DNA of 39,905 bases from Myxococcota bacterium (GCA_028278345.1 JANQEL010000282.1:1-39905); one strand, 5' to 3'; shown: positions 1 to 8,868, numbered from the stretch's first letter. Numbers and translations: made by a program. The notes: generated from the letters alone by a model not told the origin.

Positions 1-123
1 GTGCAGATGCGGAACGGCCGTCGGCACGGCGAACGCGAAGAGGGTCACGATCGCGAGCAGGCTCTGGTTCAGCCTTCGACCCGGCCCGGCGGCACCGTGG
101 GTCTCCCTGAGTTCGCGCTTCAC
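1..123 (-). CDS. Exported protein, N-terminal fragment (runs off left edge)
   Basis: Reading the minus strand from a GTG at 123-121 gives 41 codons with no stop before the window edge. The N-terminus is basic (VKRELRE, then GRRLNQ) followed by a hydrophobic run (LLAIVTLFAFAVPTAV), as in a Sec signal peptide or N-terminal membrane anchor. The start is supported by GAGGG lying seven bases upstream. The gene is divergent from the M50 protease at 235, leaving about 110 bases for both promoters. The mature protein is outside the window, so no function can be assigned. A fortuitous open frame is possible, but the RBS and signal sequence together argue for a real gene. Confidence 0.6.
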   Translation of the reverse strand, partial: MKRELRETHGAAGPGRRLNQSLLAIVTLFAFAVPTAVPHLH

Positions 124-234
124 GATTTACCCTCGGATTTCGTGCGGGAAGAGCTTTATCACACACGACAGGCGCGGCAACGTATCCCACCCATTTCGGC
201 CCCCCGGGCGAGCTGACGAGGCGCTCCTCTCGCG

Positions 235-861
235 ATGTTCATCGATTATCTCCAGAACGACCCTGTCTACTACCTGACGGTGGTTTCGACCGTGACGGTC
301 AGCATCGTGCTCCACGAACTCGGGCACGGCGTTGCGGCCATCGCTCAGGGAGACGACACCCCGCTCGCCACCGGGCACATGACCTGGAACCCCCTCGTCC
401 ACATGGGGGCGATGGGCCTGGGGCTCCTCTTGATCGTGGGCGTGGCCTTCGGCGCGATGCCGGTGAATCCGAGCCGATTCCGGAGTCGCCACGGCGAAGC
501 CATCGTGGCCGCGGCGGGGCCTGCCGTAAATGCGGTGCTCGCGTTCGTCTCCCTGACGACCTTCGCGCTGCTGCTGCAGGCCGGCATCGATCCGCGCATC
601 GGCGAGGCCAACCCGCTCTGGATCCTCGGCCTGCTCAACATCGTGCTCTTCCTCTTCAACATGATCCCCCTCGCCCCCCTCGACGGATCCGCGGTGCTCG
701 GAAGCTTCCTTCCCCGATATCGCGCGTTCCTGCGCAAGCCGGAGAACAACCGCTTCATCTGGATCGCCTTCGGCGTGGTCTTCATCTTTGCCGGGCAGTT
801 GTTCCGCGTGGGGGCCGACATCGCCACGGCCTACGTCGAGTGGGTGTTGGGCGCCGCCTAG
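235..861 (+). CDS. M50-family (site-2-protease-like) intramembrane metalloprotease
   Basis: A 208-residue polytopic membrane protein with the zinc-protease motif HELGH (H27, E28, H31) in the first membrane segment and the second family motif NMIPLAPLDG (N142, D150) in a later one. The HExxH plus NxxPxxxLDG pair defines the short M50B type (YwhC/Rip3-like core without PDZ domain), which cleaves membrane-embedded substrates. Length fits the minimal family core. Four to five hydrophobic segments are visible. No partner protease or anti-sigma factor gene lies next to it, so its substrate is unknown. The ribosome binding site is weak (GAGG about 13 bases upstream). The family call is firm; the role is not predictable. 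Confidence 0.93.
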   Translation: MFIDYLQNDPVYYLTVVSTVTVSIVLHELGHGVAAIAQGDDTPLATGHMTWNPLVHMGAMGLGLLLIVGVAFGAMPVNPSRFRSRHGEAIVAAAGPAVNAVLAFVSLTTFALLLQAGIDPRIGEANPLWILGLLNIVLFLFNMIPLAPLDGSAVLGSFLPRYRAFLRKPENNRFIWIAFGVVFIFAGQLFRVGADIATAYVEWVLGAA

Positions 862-962
862 CGGAACACAGCGAAAACGGCACGACGAAGCGATTTCCCT
901 CGCGAAAACGCTGACACCGTGGTGTTCGGTAGACTCACGGCATCGCGCTTGCGAGTCGCGCC

Positions 963-3900
963 ATGAGTTCCTTCCCCTCCCCCCCATCTCCTTTCGCACG
1001 ACGTGCGTCGCAGCGACACCCGCGCGGTGTGCGCTCGTGGCTTCCCCTGGCCGCGGCGCTCGCGATTGCGCTCGCGAGCCCGAACGCGGCTCGCGCCCAG
1101 GCGGATGAAGACTGCCCTTCGTCGCCCCGCCCGACCTTCGCTGGCCACGCCTTCGAGCTCGACGCCACCCTCGAAGCCACCGATCTCTCCGTCGTCGACG
1201 GCTATCCCGATCTCGACCACGGCATCCAACGCGTCACCGCCGCGGTGAACGCCGACGATGACAGCGATCGCATCTTCCTCGTCGAACAGACGGGCACCGT
1301 CTGGGTGTTCGATGACGACCCCGAAGCCACGGAGGTCGAAGCCTTCCTCGATGTCACGACCCTCGTCGCAGGCGCGAACGAAGGTGAATCGGGATTGCTC
1401 GGTCTCGCCTTCGACCCCGACTTCGGGAACGCCGCCTCGCCGCGCTTCGGTGAGTTCTATGTCTACATGAGCGTGGCGAACGCGAATTGCGCCTGCGAAG
1501 CGGACGACAGCTGCGAACTCTCGGCGGGATCGACCCGCGATCACTGTTCGAACGTCGTGCGCTTTCGCGCCACCGCCGAGGAAGGTCCGTATCCCGACAC
1601 CGTTGATCCCCTGGACGAGGGTGAACTCATTCTCGAGATCGAGCAGCCCCGCGCGAACCACAACGGCGGCACCCTCGTCTTCGGCCCCGACGACCTGCTC
1701 TACATCAGCTCGGGTGACGGCGGGCTCAGCAACGACAACAACCAGGCCCAGCACGACGACTCCCTGCTCGGCAAGATCCTGCGCATCGATCCGCGTGGGC
1801 GGAGCACCTACGTGATCCCGTCGGGCAATCCCTTCTTCGATGAAGCGGGCAAGGCGCAGGAGATCCTCCACCTCGGACTGCGCAATCCGTGGAAGATCTC
1901 CTTCGATCGCGAGACGGGGGATCTCTGGATCGGCGATGTCGGTGCCGGCGATTGGGAGGAGATCGACTACGTCGCGAGCGGCAGCGAAGTGCCCATGAAC
2001 TTCGGCTGGCCCGAGTGTGAGGGCATCCACGAAGTCGGGCAGACGGCGGAGTGCGACTTCGAACACGAGCGCCCGGTGCTCGAGCTCGACCGGGGCTCGG
2101 GCGGCGCGATCACCGGCGGCTATGTCTATCGCGGCACCGCCTTTCCGGAGCTCCATGGCCGCTACGTCTTCGCCGAACTCGTGAGTCGGCGGATCTACGC
2201 CTGGGACCGCACGACCGTCGACGAAGGAACGGGCCTCGGTGTCCCCGAGATCCTCGACACCTTCGGCCAACTCGCGACCCTCGGCGAAACCGAAGCCGGC
2301 GAACTCCTGTTTCCGCAGTACAAGTCCAGCGGGAGCTCCACGATCGGACGCTTCGAGGGAACGGGCGCTTCCGGCGCTGGCATTCCGCTGCTGCTCTCGC
2401 AGACCGGCCTCTTCGTCGACACGGCGGCCGACCGTCTCGTTGCCTCCCCCGGCCTGATCGAATACGAGATCGCGAACCCGCTCTGGTCGGATGCGGCGAG
2501 CAAGCGCCGCTGGTTCGGCCTGCCGGGCAGCCAGAAGATCGGGTTTCGCAGCGAGGGGGCCTGGACCTTTCCCGTCGGCACCGTCCTCGTCAAACACTTC
2601 GAGTTGCCCCACGACGAGCTCGGCTCGCAACGCGTCGAGACGCGCGTGTTGCTCAACCAGGAGGACGACTGGCTCGGCTTCACCTATCGCTGGAACGCGG
2701 CCCAGAGCCAGGCCAACCTGCTCAAGGTCGAACTCGTCGAGGAGATCTGTCTCGACGATGCGTGCAGCGATCGCCAGACCTGGACCTACCCCTCCCCCAC
2801 CACCTGCCTGAGCTGCCACACCGACGCCGCAACCCGCGTACTCGGCCTGCGCGCCGAACAATTCAATCGCCCGGTGGAAGACGAGAACCAACTGCGTTCG
2901 CTCAACTGCATGGAGGTCTTCGACAACGACATCGGCGTTCCCGCGCAGTACCGCGCCTTCGCGACCATCGAAGACGAGACCGCAGGCGTTCACGAGCGCG
3001 TTCGTTCCTACCTTGCTTCGAATTGCGCGCACTGCCATCGCCCGGACAATGTCGTGCAGGCGGACATCGACCTGCGCTTCACGACGCCGCTCAGCGAAAC
3101 CGGCCTGGTCGGTGAGATGCCGATCCACGACATCCCCGACCTCGTCGACCCCTCTCTCCTCGAACCGGGCGATGCGAGCCAGAGCGTGCTCTGGCACCGC
3201 CAGCACGTCCTCGACACCTCGCTGCGTATGGCCAAGCTCACGCGACTTCGCGACGATGCGGCGGTCGACCTGCAGGAGGATTGGATCGAAGACACCGTCG
3301 TGAACATGGCCGACGACGATCACGACGGCGAAGACGACCCGAGCGACAACTGCCCACAGACGTTCAACCCCGATCAGGACGACTTCGACAGCGACGACGA
3401 AGGGGATGCGTGCGATCCCGACACCCGTCCCGATCTCATTGCCGAGCCCCCCATGCCCGATCACGACGAGGTACCGATGGGAGCGCGGATCGCAGTCCAG
3501 GCCGAGGTCACGAACGAGGGAGACGGACCGGCACGGGCCAGCCAGCTTCGCTTCTTCATCTCGCAGGACGGGTTCCATGACCCCGAAGAGGATCCCTGGA
3601 TCGGCGATTGCTTCGTCGGCAACCTCGATCCGTCGGAGCGCGACGACTGTCGCGACGCCGGCGCTCGTATTCCGAACGACCTCGCCCCGATCGAGCGCGG
3701 CGAAACCGTCGAGCGCTACCTCGGTGTGTGCTCCGACGCCCTCGACCTCGTCGCCGAGGGCAACGAGAGCAACAACTGCACCGTGAGTCGCGCGGTGATC
3801 GTCGTGCCCGAACCGCGGCGCGACCTGCTGCGCCTGACCGCCCTGCTCTGCCTCGCGGCCCTGCGTTGGCGGCGCGCGTTCGTCGCCCTGGCCGTCCTGC

Positions 3901-4847
3901 TCGGTTTCGCACTTCCCTTTTCTACGGCGTCCGCGCAGTCCCTTCGCTTCTACGGTCACGGCGGGAGTCCCGGGGACGGCTTCGTCTTCCCCGATCGCGT
4001 GAAGATCGACCGCACGCCCCCGGCGGCGGTGAACGCAGGGGCGGCCGACTTCACCGTCGAGTTCTGGATGAAGGCGAGCGCCGCCGACAACCCGAACACG
4101 GCCCCCTGCGGCGTCGGCAACGACTGGGTGAACAGCAACATCATCATCGACGCCGATCGATTCAATCAGCCTCGCGCGTGGGGCATCGGCGTGCTCAACA
4201 GCACGATCGTCTTCGGCGTGCTCGACGACTTCACCAGCTACTCTCTGTGCGGGACGACGAACCCGACCGACGGCGCCTGGCATCACGTTGCAGTCGAGCG
4301 CCGCGCTTCGGACGGTCGCATGCGCATCTACCTCGATGGTGTGCTGGACGGTGAAGGACCCGTGAGCGGCGGGCCCGGCGGCGACCTCCGGTACCCGGTG
4401 GGCGCCGTACCGGGCAATTACTGCAGTCCGGATGGTGGTTCCGGTGGTCAGGCCTGTACGAACTCCGATCCCTTCCTCGTGTTCGGCGCAGAGAAGCACG
4501 GCTTCCCGGGGATCAACTACAACGGCCTGCTCACCGAAGTCCGGCTTTCGAACACGCTTCGCTACACGGGAAGCTTCAGCGTTCCCACCGCGCCCTTCGT
4601 CTCCGACGTCGACACCGCCGCCCTCTACCACTTCGACGAAGGCGGCGGCACGAGCGTGGCCGACGCCTCGCTGCAGGGCGGCGACGGCACGATCTTCTTC
4701 GGCGGGAGCGCGCCGGCCGGGCCGGTGTGGTCGGCAGACTCTCCGTTTTCGACCGGCGTACCGAGTGGGAGTGTCGCGTCCCGCTCCGTTCTCGTGGCGC
4801 TGCTGCTCGCGGGGGCCCTTCGCCTCCGCAAGGCGAACAACCCGTAG
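963..4847 (+). CDS. Exported glucose/sorbosone-dehydrogenase-like, diheme cytochrome protein fused in frame to a LamG-like anchored protein
   Basis: A 1294-residue protein. Order: signal peptide (1 to about 45, ending ARA-QA); PQQ-type sugar dehydrogenase beta-propeller (about 60-400); a cytochrome region like the HNE_0200/SO2930-type proteins with two haem motifs, CLSCH (615-619) and CAHCH (688-692); thrombospondin type 3 calcium repeats (from about 780, DDDHDGEDD and DNCPQTFNPDQDD); a CARDB-like domain (about 820-945); a PEP-CTERM tail (VPEP at 948-951, hydrophobic run, RWRR). Without a stop it continues into a second signal-peptide-like segment (about 973-991, ending ASA-QS), a LamG/concanavalin-like domain (about 992-1260), and a second anchor tail starting VPSGS near 1266 and ending RLRKANNP. 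The likely role is surface oxidation of sugars or aldehydes with electrons passed to haem. The two-signal, two-anchor order suggests two ancestral genes fused by loss of a stop and start. Confidence 0.85.
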   Translation: MSSFPSPPSPFARRASQRHPRGVRSWLPLAAALAIALASPNAARAQADEDCPSSPRPTFAGHAFELDATLEATDLSVVDGYPDLDHGIQRVTAAVNADDDSDRIFLVEQTGTVWVFDDDPEATEVEAFLDVTTLVAGANEGESGLLGLAFDPDFGNAASPRFGEFYVYMSVANANCACEADDSCELSAGSTRDHCSNVVRFRATAEEGPYPDTVDPLDEGELILEIEQPRANHNGGTLVFGPDDLLYISSGDGGLSNDNNQAQHDDSLLGKILRIDPRGRSTYVIPSGNPFFDEAGKAQEILHLGLRNPWKISFDRETGDLWIGDVGAGDWEEIDYVASGSEVPMNFGWPECEGIHEVGQTAECDFEHERPVLELDRGSGGAITGGYVYRGTAFPELHGRYVFAELVSRRIYAWDRTTVDEGTGLGVPEILDTFGQLATLGETEAGELLFPQYKSSGSSTIGRFEGTGASGAGIPLLLSQTGLFVDTAADRLVASPGLIEYEIANPLWSDAASKRRWFGLPGSQKIGFRSEGAWTFPVGTVLVKHFELPHDELGSQRVETRVLLNQEDDWLGFTYRWNAAQSQANLLKVELVEEICLDDACSDRQTWTYPSPTTCLSCHTDAATRVLGLRAEQFNRPVEDENQLRSLNCMEVFDNDIGVPAQYRAFATIEDETAGVHERVRSYLASNCAHCHRPDNVVQADIDLRFTTPLSETGLVGEMPIHDIPDLVDPSLLEPGDASQSVLWHRQHVLDTSLRMAKLTRLRDDAAVDLQEDWIEDTVVNMADDDHDGEDDPSDNCPQTFNPDQDDFDSDDEGDACDPDTRPDLIAEPPMPDHDEVPMGARIAVQAEVTNEGDGPARASQLRFFISQDGFHDPEEDPWIGDCFVGNLDPSERDDCRDAGARIPNDLAPIERGETVERYLGVCSDALDLVAEGNESNNCTVSRAVIVVPEPRRDLLRLTALLCLAALRWRRAFVALAVLLGFALPFSTASAQSLRFYGHGGSPGDGFVFPDRVKIDRTPPAAVNAGAADFTVEFWMKASAADNPNTAPCGVGNDWVNSNIIIDADRFNQPRAWGIGVLNSTIVFGVLDDFTSYSLCGTTNPTDGAWHHVAVERRASDGRMRIYLDGVLDGEGPVSGGPGGDLRYPVGAVPGNYCSPDGGSGGQACTNSDPFLVFGAEKHGFPGINYNGLLTEVRLSNTLRYTGSFSVPTAPFVSDVDTAALYHFDEGGGTSVADASLQGGDGTIFFGGSAPAGPVWSADSPFSTGVPSGSVASRSVLVALLLAGALRLRKANNP

Positions 4848-4894
4848 ACGTCCCCGCTTGGACCCGGCCCGCGCGACGGGCTAGAACGTCGGGT

Positions 4895-5821
4895 ATGGAA
4901 GGACGACTGAAATCCGGCCCAGCGGAATGGGCCGAGGCGCGGGCGAACGCGCCGGCCTGGTTCGATCGCGCCCTCGAGGCGCAGTGCGACGATCGCTACG
5001 TCGACGTCGAGGGTTGCTCGGTGCACTACCGACGCTGGGGGGATCCGGGGCAGCCGGGTCTCGTGCTGGTTCACGGTGGTGCGGCCAACGCCTACTGGTG
5101 GTCGCACGTGGCGCCGCTGCTCGGCGACTACTGTGTTGCCGCGATCGATCTCTCCGGACACGGCAAGAGCGGTCGGCGCGAAGCCTATCCGCGCGAAATC
5201 TGGGCGCGCGAAGTCATCGCGGTCGCCGAACACGCCGGTATCGACGGCCCGCCCATCGTGATCGGCCACAGCATGGGGGGCTTCGTCACGATCATGGCCG
5301 CGGCCGAGTACGGCGAGAAGATCGCCGGCGCCGTGATCCTCGACTCGCCGGTGCGTCAGCCCTCGAAGGAAGAGCGCGTCGGCATGGCGACCCGGATCTT
5401 CTCCAAGCCGAAGGTCCATCCCGATTTCGAAACCGCGCTCTCGCGCTACCGCACGGTGCCCGATCAGCCTTCGTCCCTTCCCTATGTGATGGACTACGTC
5501 TCGCGCAATTCGTTGATCGAAGTCGAAGGCGGGTACACCTGGAGCTTCGACGCCAACATCTTCAAGAAGGTGACGCCACGCGCGAGTGCCGACGAACTGC
5601 CCCGGGTGAACACGCGGGTCGCGCTGTTTCGCGCCGAGTACGGCCTCGTGACCCGCGACATCGGACAGCAGATGTACGAGCTGCTCGGGCGGGTGGCCCC
5701 GGTGATCGAGATTCCCGAGGCGTACCACCACATGATGCTCGACCAACCGCTCTTGCTCGTGACCGGGCTGCGCACCCTGCTCGCCGACTGGGACCACTCG
5801 CGGCCGTACCGAAAGCGCTGA
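4895..5821 (+). CDS. Alpha/beta-hydrolase
   Basis: A 308-residue cytoplasmic alpha/beta-hydrolase. The oxyanion-hole region is VLVHGGAANAYWW, the nucleophile elbow is GHSMGG (Ser126), and a late histidine (AYHHMMLDQP, H278 or H279) completes the usual Ser-Asp-His triad. LSGHGKSGRR is the typical DxxGHGxS block. The family includes esterases, epoxide hydrolases, haloalkane dehalogenases and C-C hydrolases, and nothing visible decides between them. The open frame reaches back to 4727, inside the preceding gene, but the ATG at 4895 gives a normal family N-terminus and removes the overlap. It probably forms its own transcription unit or is read through from the upstream gene 47 bases away. Confidence 0.92.
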   Translation: MEGRLKSGPAEWAEARANAPAWFDRALEAQCDDRYVDVEGCSVHYRRWGDPGQPGLVLVHGGAANAYWWSHVAPLLGDYCVAAIDLSGHGKSGRREAYPREIWAREVIAVAEHAGIDGPPIVIGHSMGGFVTIMAAAEYGEKIAGAVILDSPVRQPSKEERVGMATRIFSKPKVHPDFETALSRYRTVPDQPSSLPYVMDYVSRNSLIEVEGGYTWSFDANIFKKVTPRASADELPRVNTRVALFRAEYGLVTRDIGQQMYELLGRVAPVIEIPEAYHHMMLDQPLLLVTGLRTLLADWDHSRPYRKR

Positions 5822-5932
5822 ACTCCCCGCCTCGGCGCCCCGCTGCGCCGGCCGTGTGATAGGCTGGGCCCAAACCCACCCACGCCGACCCACACCCACG
5901 CAGCAGAAGCGAGAGCGGACGAGCAGCACGCC

Positions 5933-7060
5933 ATGGAGTTCTTTCGGATCGACTCCCGCATCGAGTCCCTCGATGCCTCCCAGCCGGGCGAGAGCGATCT
6001 CGGCCTGCGCTTGCGGGCAGCCCTGTTCAAGCACGCGGCCAGGGCCTGGGGTGGGCGATGGCGCGGCCCCTTCGAAGAAGATGAAGACGGCGAAGGCGCC
6101 GAGCGCGGATCGCCGCGGTTCTACGATCGCATCGCCCAGGGCCCCGACAGCGATCCGGTCACCGTGCTCTCGGCCACGCGCAACGATGGCGCCGCGCAGG
6201 GGCTTCGCGCGGCCCTCTACCGGGCCGCCGACCCGGCCGCTCCCTTTCCGCCGGTCTGTCTCACGCCGAATTCGGAGATCGTTCGCTCGGGCGCGCTCCA
6301 CGCCGGCCTGCAGCGGCTATCCGATCGTTCGGTTCCGGTGCACGCGGTCGACCTGCTCGGCGTGGATGGCAGCGCGATGCCCGAAGCCCTGCGCGTGCTC
6401 ACCGCCGCGATCGCGCGCGATCGCAACAGCGAACATCCCGGGCGTTGGATCGTGATCCTCGACCCGCTCTACGAACGACGCATCGGCCCGTGGAGCGACG
6501 ACGACTTCTACGGGCAGATCCAGATCGAGCGCTCGCAGCCGATCGATCGGGTTTCCCTCGAGATCGAAATCGAACCCGGCTCGAGCGAACTCTCGGCTAG
6601 CGTGCAGGGCTCCCTCGCGGCCCTCTATCTCGGCATCGCGACCCGGGGCTCGACACGCAGCGGAGTCGATCAGCTCGCCGACGATGTCGCCACCCTGCAC
6701 AACGTCGTCGAACGCGCCCTCGAGAGCGTGGGCGAAAAGCGCCCGATCGAGACCCGACGATCGCTCTCCTTGAACCCCTTCGTCGAAGACCTCTCCCGAC
6801 TCGCGAACGACTACGAACGGCATCTGATCGACAAGGACGAATTCGTCGACACGAGCCTCGACATCCTCGCCGAGCTGCGGCGCGACGAACCCGAAGAGTC
6901 GATTCCCGTGGCCGAATTCATCGCCGCCTGGGCGGACACCCACCCCTTCGAACCGGTCCCGCTTCCCGACGACGCGAACTTCGTCGAGACGATCGGTCGT
7001 CCCCCCGCGGTGCAGCGCATCGTCGGGGGCCCGCGCCCCGGCCCCCGCAGCGTTCCTTAA
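5933..7060 (+). CDS. Protein of unknown function (375 aa)
   Basis: I do not recognise this protein. It has no signal peptide or membrane segment and is acidic, with many Asp/Glu and Arg residues as expected for this GC-rich genome. The middle part (about 155-215) reads like alternating beta strands (RWIVILDPLYERR, FYGQIQIE, VSLEIEIEPG), and the C-terminal third (about 235-320) is mostly helical. It ends in a Pro/Gly/Arg-rich tail (GGPRPGPRSVP). A Rossmann-like or phage-structural-like fold would be guesswork. The frame is long, with codon use like its neighbours, so a real gene is very likely. It stands alone, 111 bases after the hydrolase gene. Confidence 0.75.
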   Translation: MEFFRIDSRIESLDASQPGESDLGLRLRAALFKHAARAWGGRWRGPFEEDEDGEGAERGSPRFYDRIAQGPDSDPVTVLSATRNDGAAQGLRAALYRAADPAAPFPPVCLTPNSEIVRSGALHAGLQRLSDRSVPVHAVDLLGVDGSAMPEALRVLTAAIARDRNSEHPGRWIVILDPLYERRIGPWSDDDFYGQIQIERSQPIDRVSLEIEIEPGSSELSASVQGSLAALYLGIATRGSTRSGVDQLADDVATLHNVVERALESVGEKRPIETRRSLSLNPFVEDLSRLANDYERHLIDKDEFVDTSLDILAELRRDEPEESIPVAEFIAAWADTHPFEPVPLPDDANFVETIGRPPAVQRIVGGPRPGPRSVP

Positions 7061-7107
7061 GATCGGGCGCCGTCCGCCCGAATCAGACACGAGAAGGAGC
7101 GCCTCCA

Positions 7108-7188
7108 ATGCGCTTCACCAGGCGAATTCGCAGCGGTTCGATCGCGTCGAACAGCCGGGAGTTCGCCTCGCGCCGAATGGCGCCGTAG
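7108..7188 (+). CDS. Possible small ORF (26 aa) with a strong ribosome binding site
   Basis: AAGGAG lies eight bases before an ATG that opens 26 codons ending in TAG at 7186-7188. The predicted peptide is very basic (MRFTRRIRSGS at the start), with no hydrophobic segment. It sits in the gap before the DUF4431 gene, whose ATG follows 22 bases later. It could be a leader peptide, a short unannotated protein, or a chance frame behind a purine-rich stretch. Only the Shine-Dalgarno match supports it. Confidence 0.25.
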   Translation: MRFTRRIRSGSIASNSREFASRRMAP

Positions 7189-7210
7189 ACTCTGTTCTGG
7201 GGGAGATGGG

Positions 7211-7651
7211 ATGAGATTCGTCGGTTTCGCATTGCTGGTCGCGCTGCTCTTGCCGGGAGCGGCTTCGGCGCGTTGTCTGGGTTACGAGCCCGCGGTCGTG
7301 ACGCTGAAGGGGTCCCTCTCGACCAAGGTCGTCCCCGGTCCTCCCGGATACCTGAGCGCCGCCAAGGGCGACATGCCCGAGACGATCGTGATGCTCGCCC
7401 TCGACAAGGACATCTGCGTGCTGAGCGACGGCAAGAGCTACTACAACGTCCGCAGCCACGCGAAGGTCAAGGAAGTGCAGCTCGAAGTGCCGGTAGCCGA
7501 GGCGAAGAAGCTCGTGGGCAAGCGGATTCGCGCCACGGGATCGCTGTTCGGTGCACACACCGGCCACCATCGCACCCCCGTCGTGTTGCGCGTGGCCGGG
7601 ATGCGCCCCGACGAGCCGCGAGGCGCAAAGGCGAAGCCCTCCAAGCAGTAG
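7211..7651 (+). CDS. DUF4431-like exported protein
   Basis: A 146-residue protein with a clear signal peptide (about 1-20, MRFVGFALLVALLLPGAASA). The mature part begins RCLGYEPAVVTLKGSL and contains GAHTGHHRTPVVL, the pattern of the small DUF4431 beta-rich domain found in periplasmic proteins. The motif (Cys, then vtLkGtl, later GxHTxHHxTpv) identifies the family but not a function. The C-terminus is Lys-rich (KAKPSKQ). The start is supported by GGGGGAGA upstream. It is followed after 10 bases by the DUF4336 gene, so the two are probably co-transcribed, though one product is exported and the other cytoplasmic. Confidence 0.8.
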   Translation: MRFVGFALLVALLLPGAASARCLGYEPAVVTLKGSLSTKVVPGPPGYLSAAKGDMPETIVMLALDKDICVLSDGKSYYNVRSHAKVKEVQLEVPVAEAKKLVGKRIRATGSLFGAHTGHHRTPVVLRVAGMRPDEPRGAKAKPSKQ

Positions 7652-7661
7652 CAGGAGCGCC

Positions 7662-8345
7662 ATGCTCACCCCCCTCGTCGACGACATCTGGCTCGCGAAC
7701 GAGCCGGTCAGCATCCTGGGGATGCCCCTCACGACGACGATGAGTGTCGTGCGCCTGCAGAGCGGAAGCGTAGTGCTCTATTCGCCGATCGGTGCGACCC
7801 GCGAGCTTCGAGAAGCCATCGAAGCGATCGGTCGCGTCGCGCATCTCTACGCGCCGAACACCTTTCATCACATGAAGCTCGGCGAATGGGTCGCAGCCGC
7901 ACCCGAGGCCACCCTTCACGCGCCAGCCGGACTCGAGAAGAAGCGCGCCGACCTGAAGATCGATCGCATCGCGTCGCCTTCGAATGACACGGGCTTCGGT
8001 GACGAACTCGAAGAGATTCCCATCGAGGGCTTTCGCCTCGAAGAGAGCGTGCTCTTCCACCATCCCTCGAAGACCCTGATCGTCGCCGATCTCGTCCACA
8101 ACGTGGGTCGGCCCGAGGGCACCTGGCCCGTGCTCTATACGAAGGCCATGGGCTTCCATGATCGCGTGGCGCTCAGCCGCATGATCCGCTGGACCGGCTT
8201 CGCCGATCGCAAGGCCGCCCGCAGCAGCCTCGATCACATCCTCTCCCTTCCGATCGAACGCATCGTGGTGGGTCACGGAGAACCCGTCACCGACGATCCG
8301 AAAGGCCGGCTGACCGACGCCTTCGCGTGGTTGCCGACCTCCTGA
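7662..8345 (+). CDS. DUF4336 (metallo-beta-lactamase-fold-like) protein
   Basis: A 227-residue cytoplasmic protein. The order of motifs fits DUF4336: an N-terminal strand pair (MTVVRL-type), a central YAPNTFHHMKLGEW with paired histidines, a later VLFHHPSKTLIVADLVHN, and a late histidine in IVVGHGEPV. These correspond to the His/Asp ligands of a degenerate metallo-beta-lactamase-like fold, whose substrate is unknown in the family. The open frame extends upstream to 7551 inside the DUF4431 gene, but the ATG at 7662 has AGGAG five bases before it and is the sensible start. It follows DUF4431 by 10 bases and precedes the GreA-like gene by 10 bases, so these three look like one operon. Confidence 0.85.
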   Translation: MLTPLVDDIWLANEPVSILGMPLTTTMSVVRLQSGSVVLYSPIGATRELREAIEAIGRVAHLYAPNTFHHMKLGEWVAAAPEATLHAPAGLEKKRADLKIDRIASPSNDTGFGDELEEIPIEGFRLEESVLFHHPSKTLIVADLVHNVGRPEGTWPVLYTKAMGFHDRVALSRMIRWTGFADRKAARSSLDHILSLPIERIVVGHGEPVTDDPKGRLTDAFAWLPTS

Positions 8346-8355
8346 TTTCGAGGCC

Positions 8356-8868
8356 ATGTCCCAGGACCCCGTCGCAATCGTCTTCGACAAGGAAGAGCTT
8401 CGCGCGAAGCTGCTCGAGGTCGTGCGCGAAGATCTCGCCACCCTGATCCGCACCCAGAACGACGCGCAGGAAGGCGCGACCCACAGCGAAAACCGGGCCG
8501 AACACTCGAAGGACACCCGTGCGACCGAGCAGAGCTATCTCGCGCGTGGCCTCGCCGATCGCGTCGAAGCCCTGCGCGAGACCGAAGCGCGGCTCCAGCA
8601 GATCCACCTGCCGACCATCGACCCCGACGAGCCGATCGAACCCTATGCGATCGCGACCCTGCGCGACGAGGAGAGCGACGAAATCCAGGCCTGGTGGCTG
8701 CTACCGATCGCGGGCGGGCTCGAGATCGAACACGCCGGGGTGGTGGTTCGAACCGTCACGCCGGGCTCGCCCCTCGGCAAGGCCTTGATCGGCCTGATGG
8801 TCGAAGAGAGCGGCACCTTCCGAACACCGCGCGGCGAGCGCGGCTTCACCATCATTGCGGTCTCGTAG
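8356..8868 (+). CDS. GreA/GreB-like C-terminal-domain protein (transcription-factor-like)
   Basis: A 170-residue protein. The C-terminal half (about 90-170) carries the GreA/GreB FKBP-like fold signature, TPGSPLGKALIGLMVEES followed by a closing strand (GFTIIAVS). The N-terminal half is helical and carries ENRAEHSKDTRATEQSYLARG, a block I associate with a separate family of GreA-like proteins rather than the canonical coiled-coil finger with its acidic tip. It may bind RNA polymerase at the secondary channel, but transcript cleavage cannot be assumed. It is the last gene of the 7211-8868 run and ends 18 bases from the convergent thioredoxin-like gene. Confidence 0.8.
   Translation: MSQDPVAIVFDKEELRAKLLEVVREDLATLIRTQNDAQEGATHSENRAEHSKDTRATEQSYLARGLADRVEALRETEARLQQIHLPTIDPDEPIEPYAIATLRDEESDEIQAWWLLPIAGGLEIEHAGVVVRTVTPGSPLGKALIGLMVEESGTFRTPRGERGFTIIAVS

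Noticed and set aside
1..216. Plus-strand 71-codon frame at the left edge
   Set aside because: Charged low-complexity translation with no motif; the minus strand here has an RBS, a GTG start and a signal peptide.
858..4631. Very long antisense open frame (1257 codons) opposite the sugar dehydrogenase fusion gene
   Set aside because: It is a mirror effect of GC-rich codon use. Its translation shows no domain motifs, while the plus strand has haem motifs, propeller and sorting tails.
4727..4894. N-terminal extension of the alpha/beta-hydrolase into the preceding gene
   Set aside because: The extra 56 residues are Arg/Pro-rich and lie in another gene's coding frame; ATG 4895 gives the normal family start.
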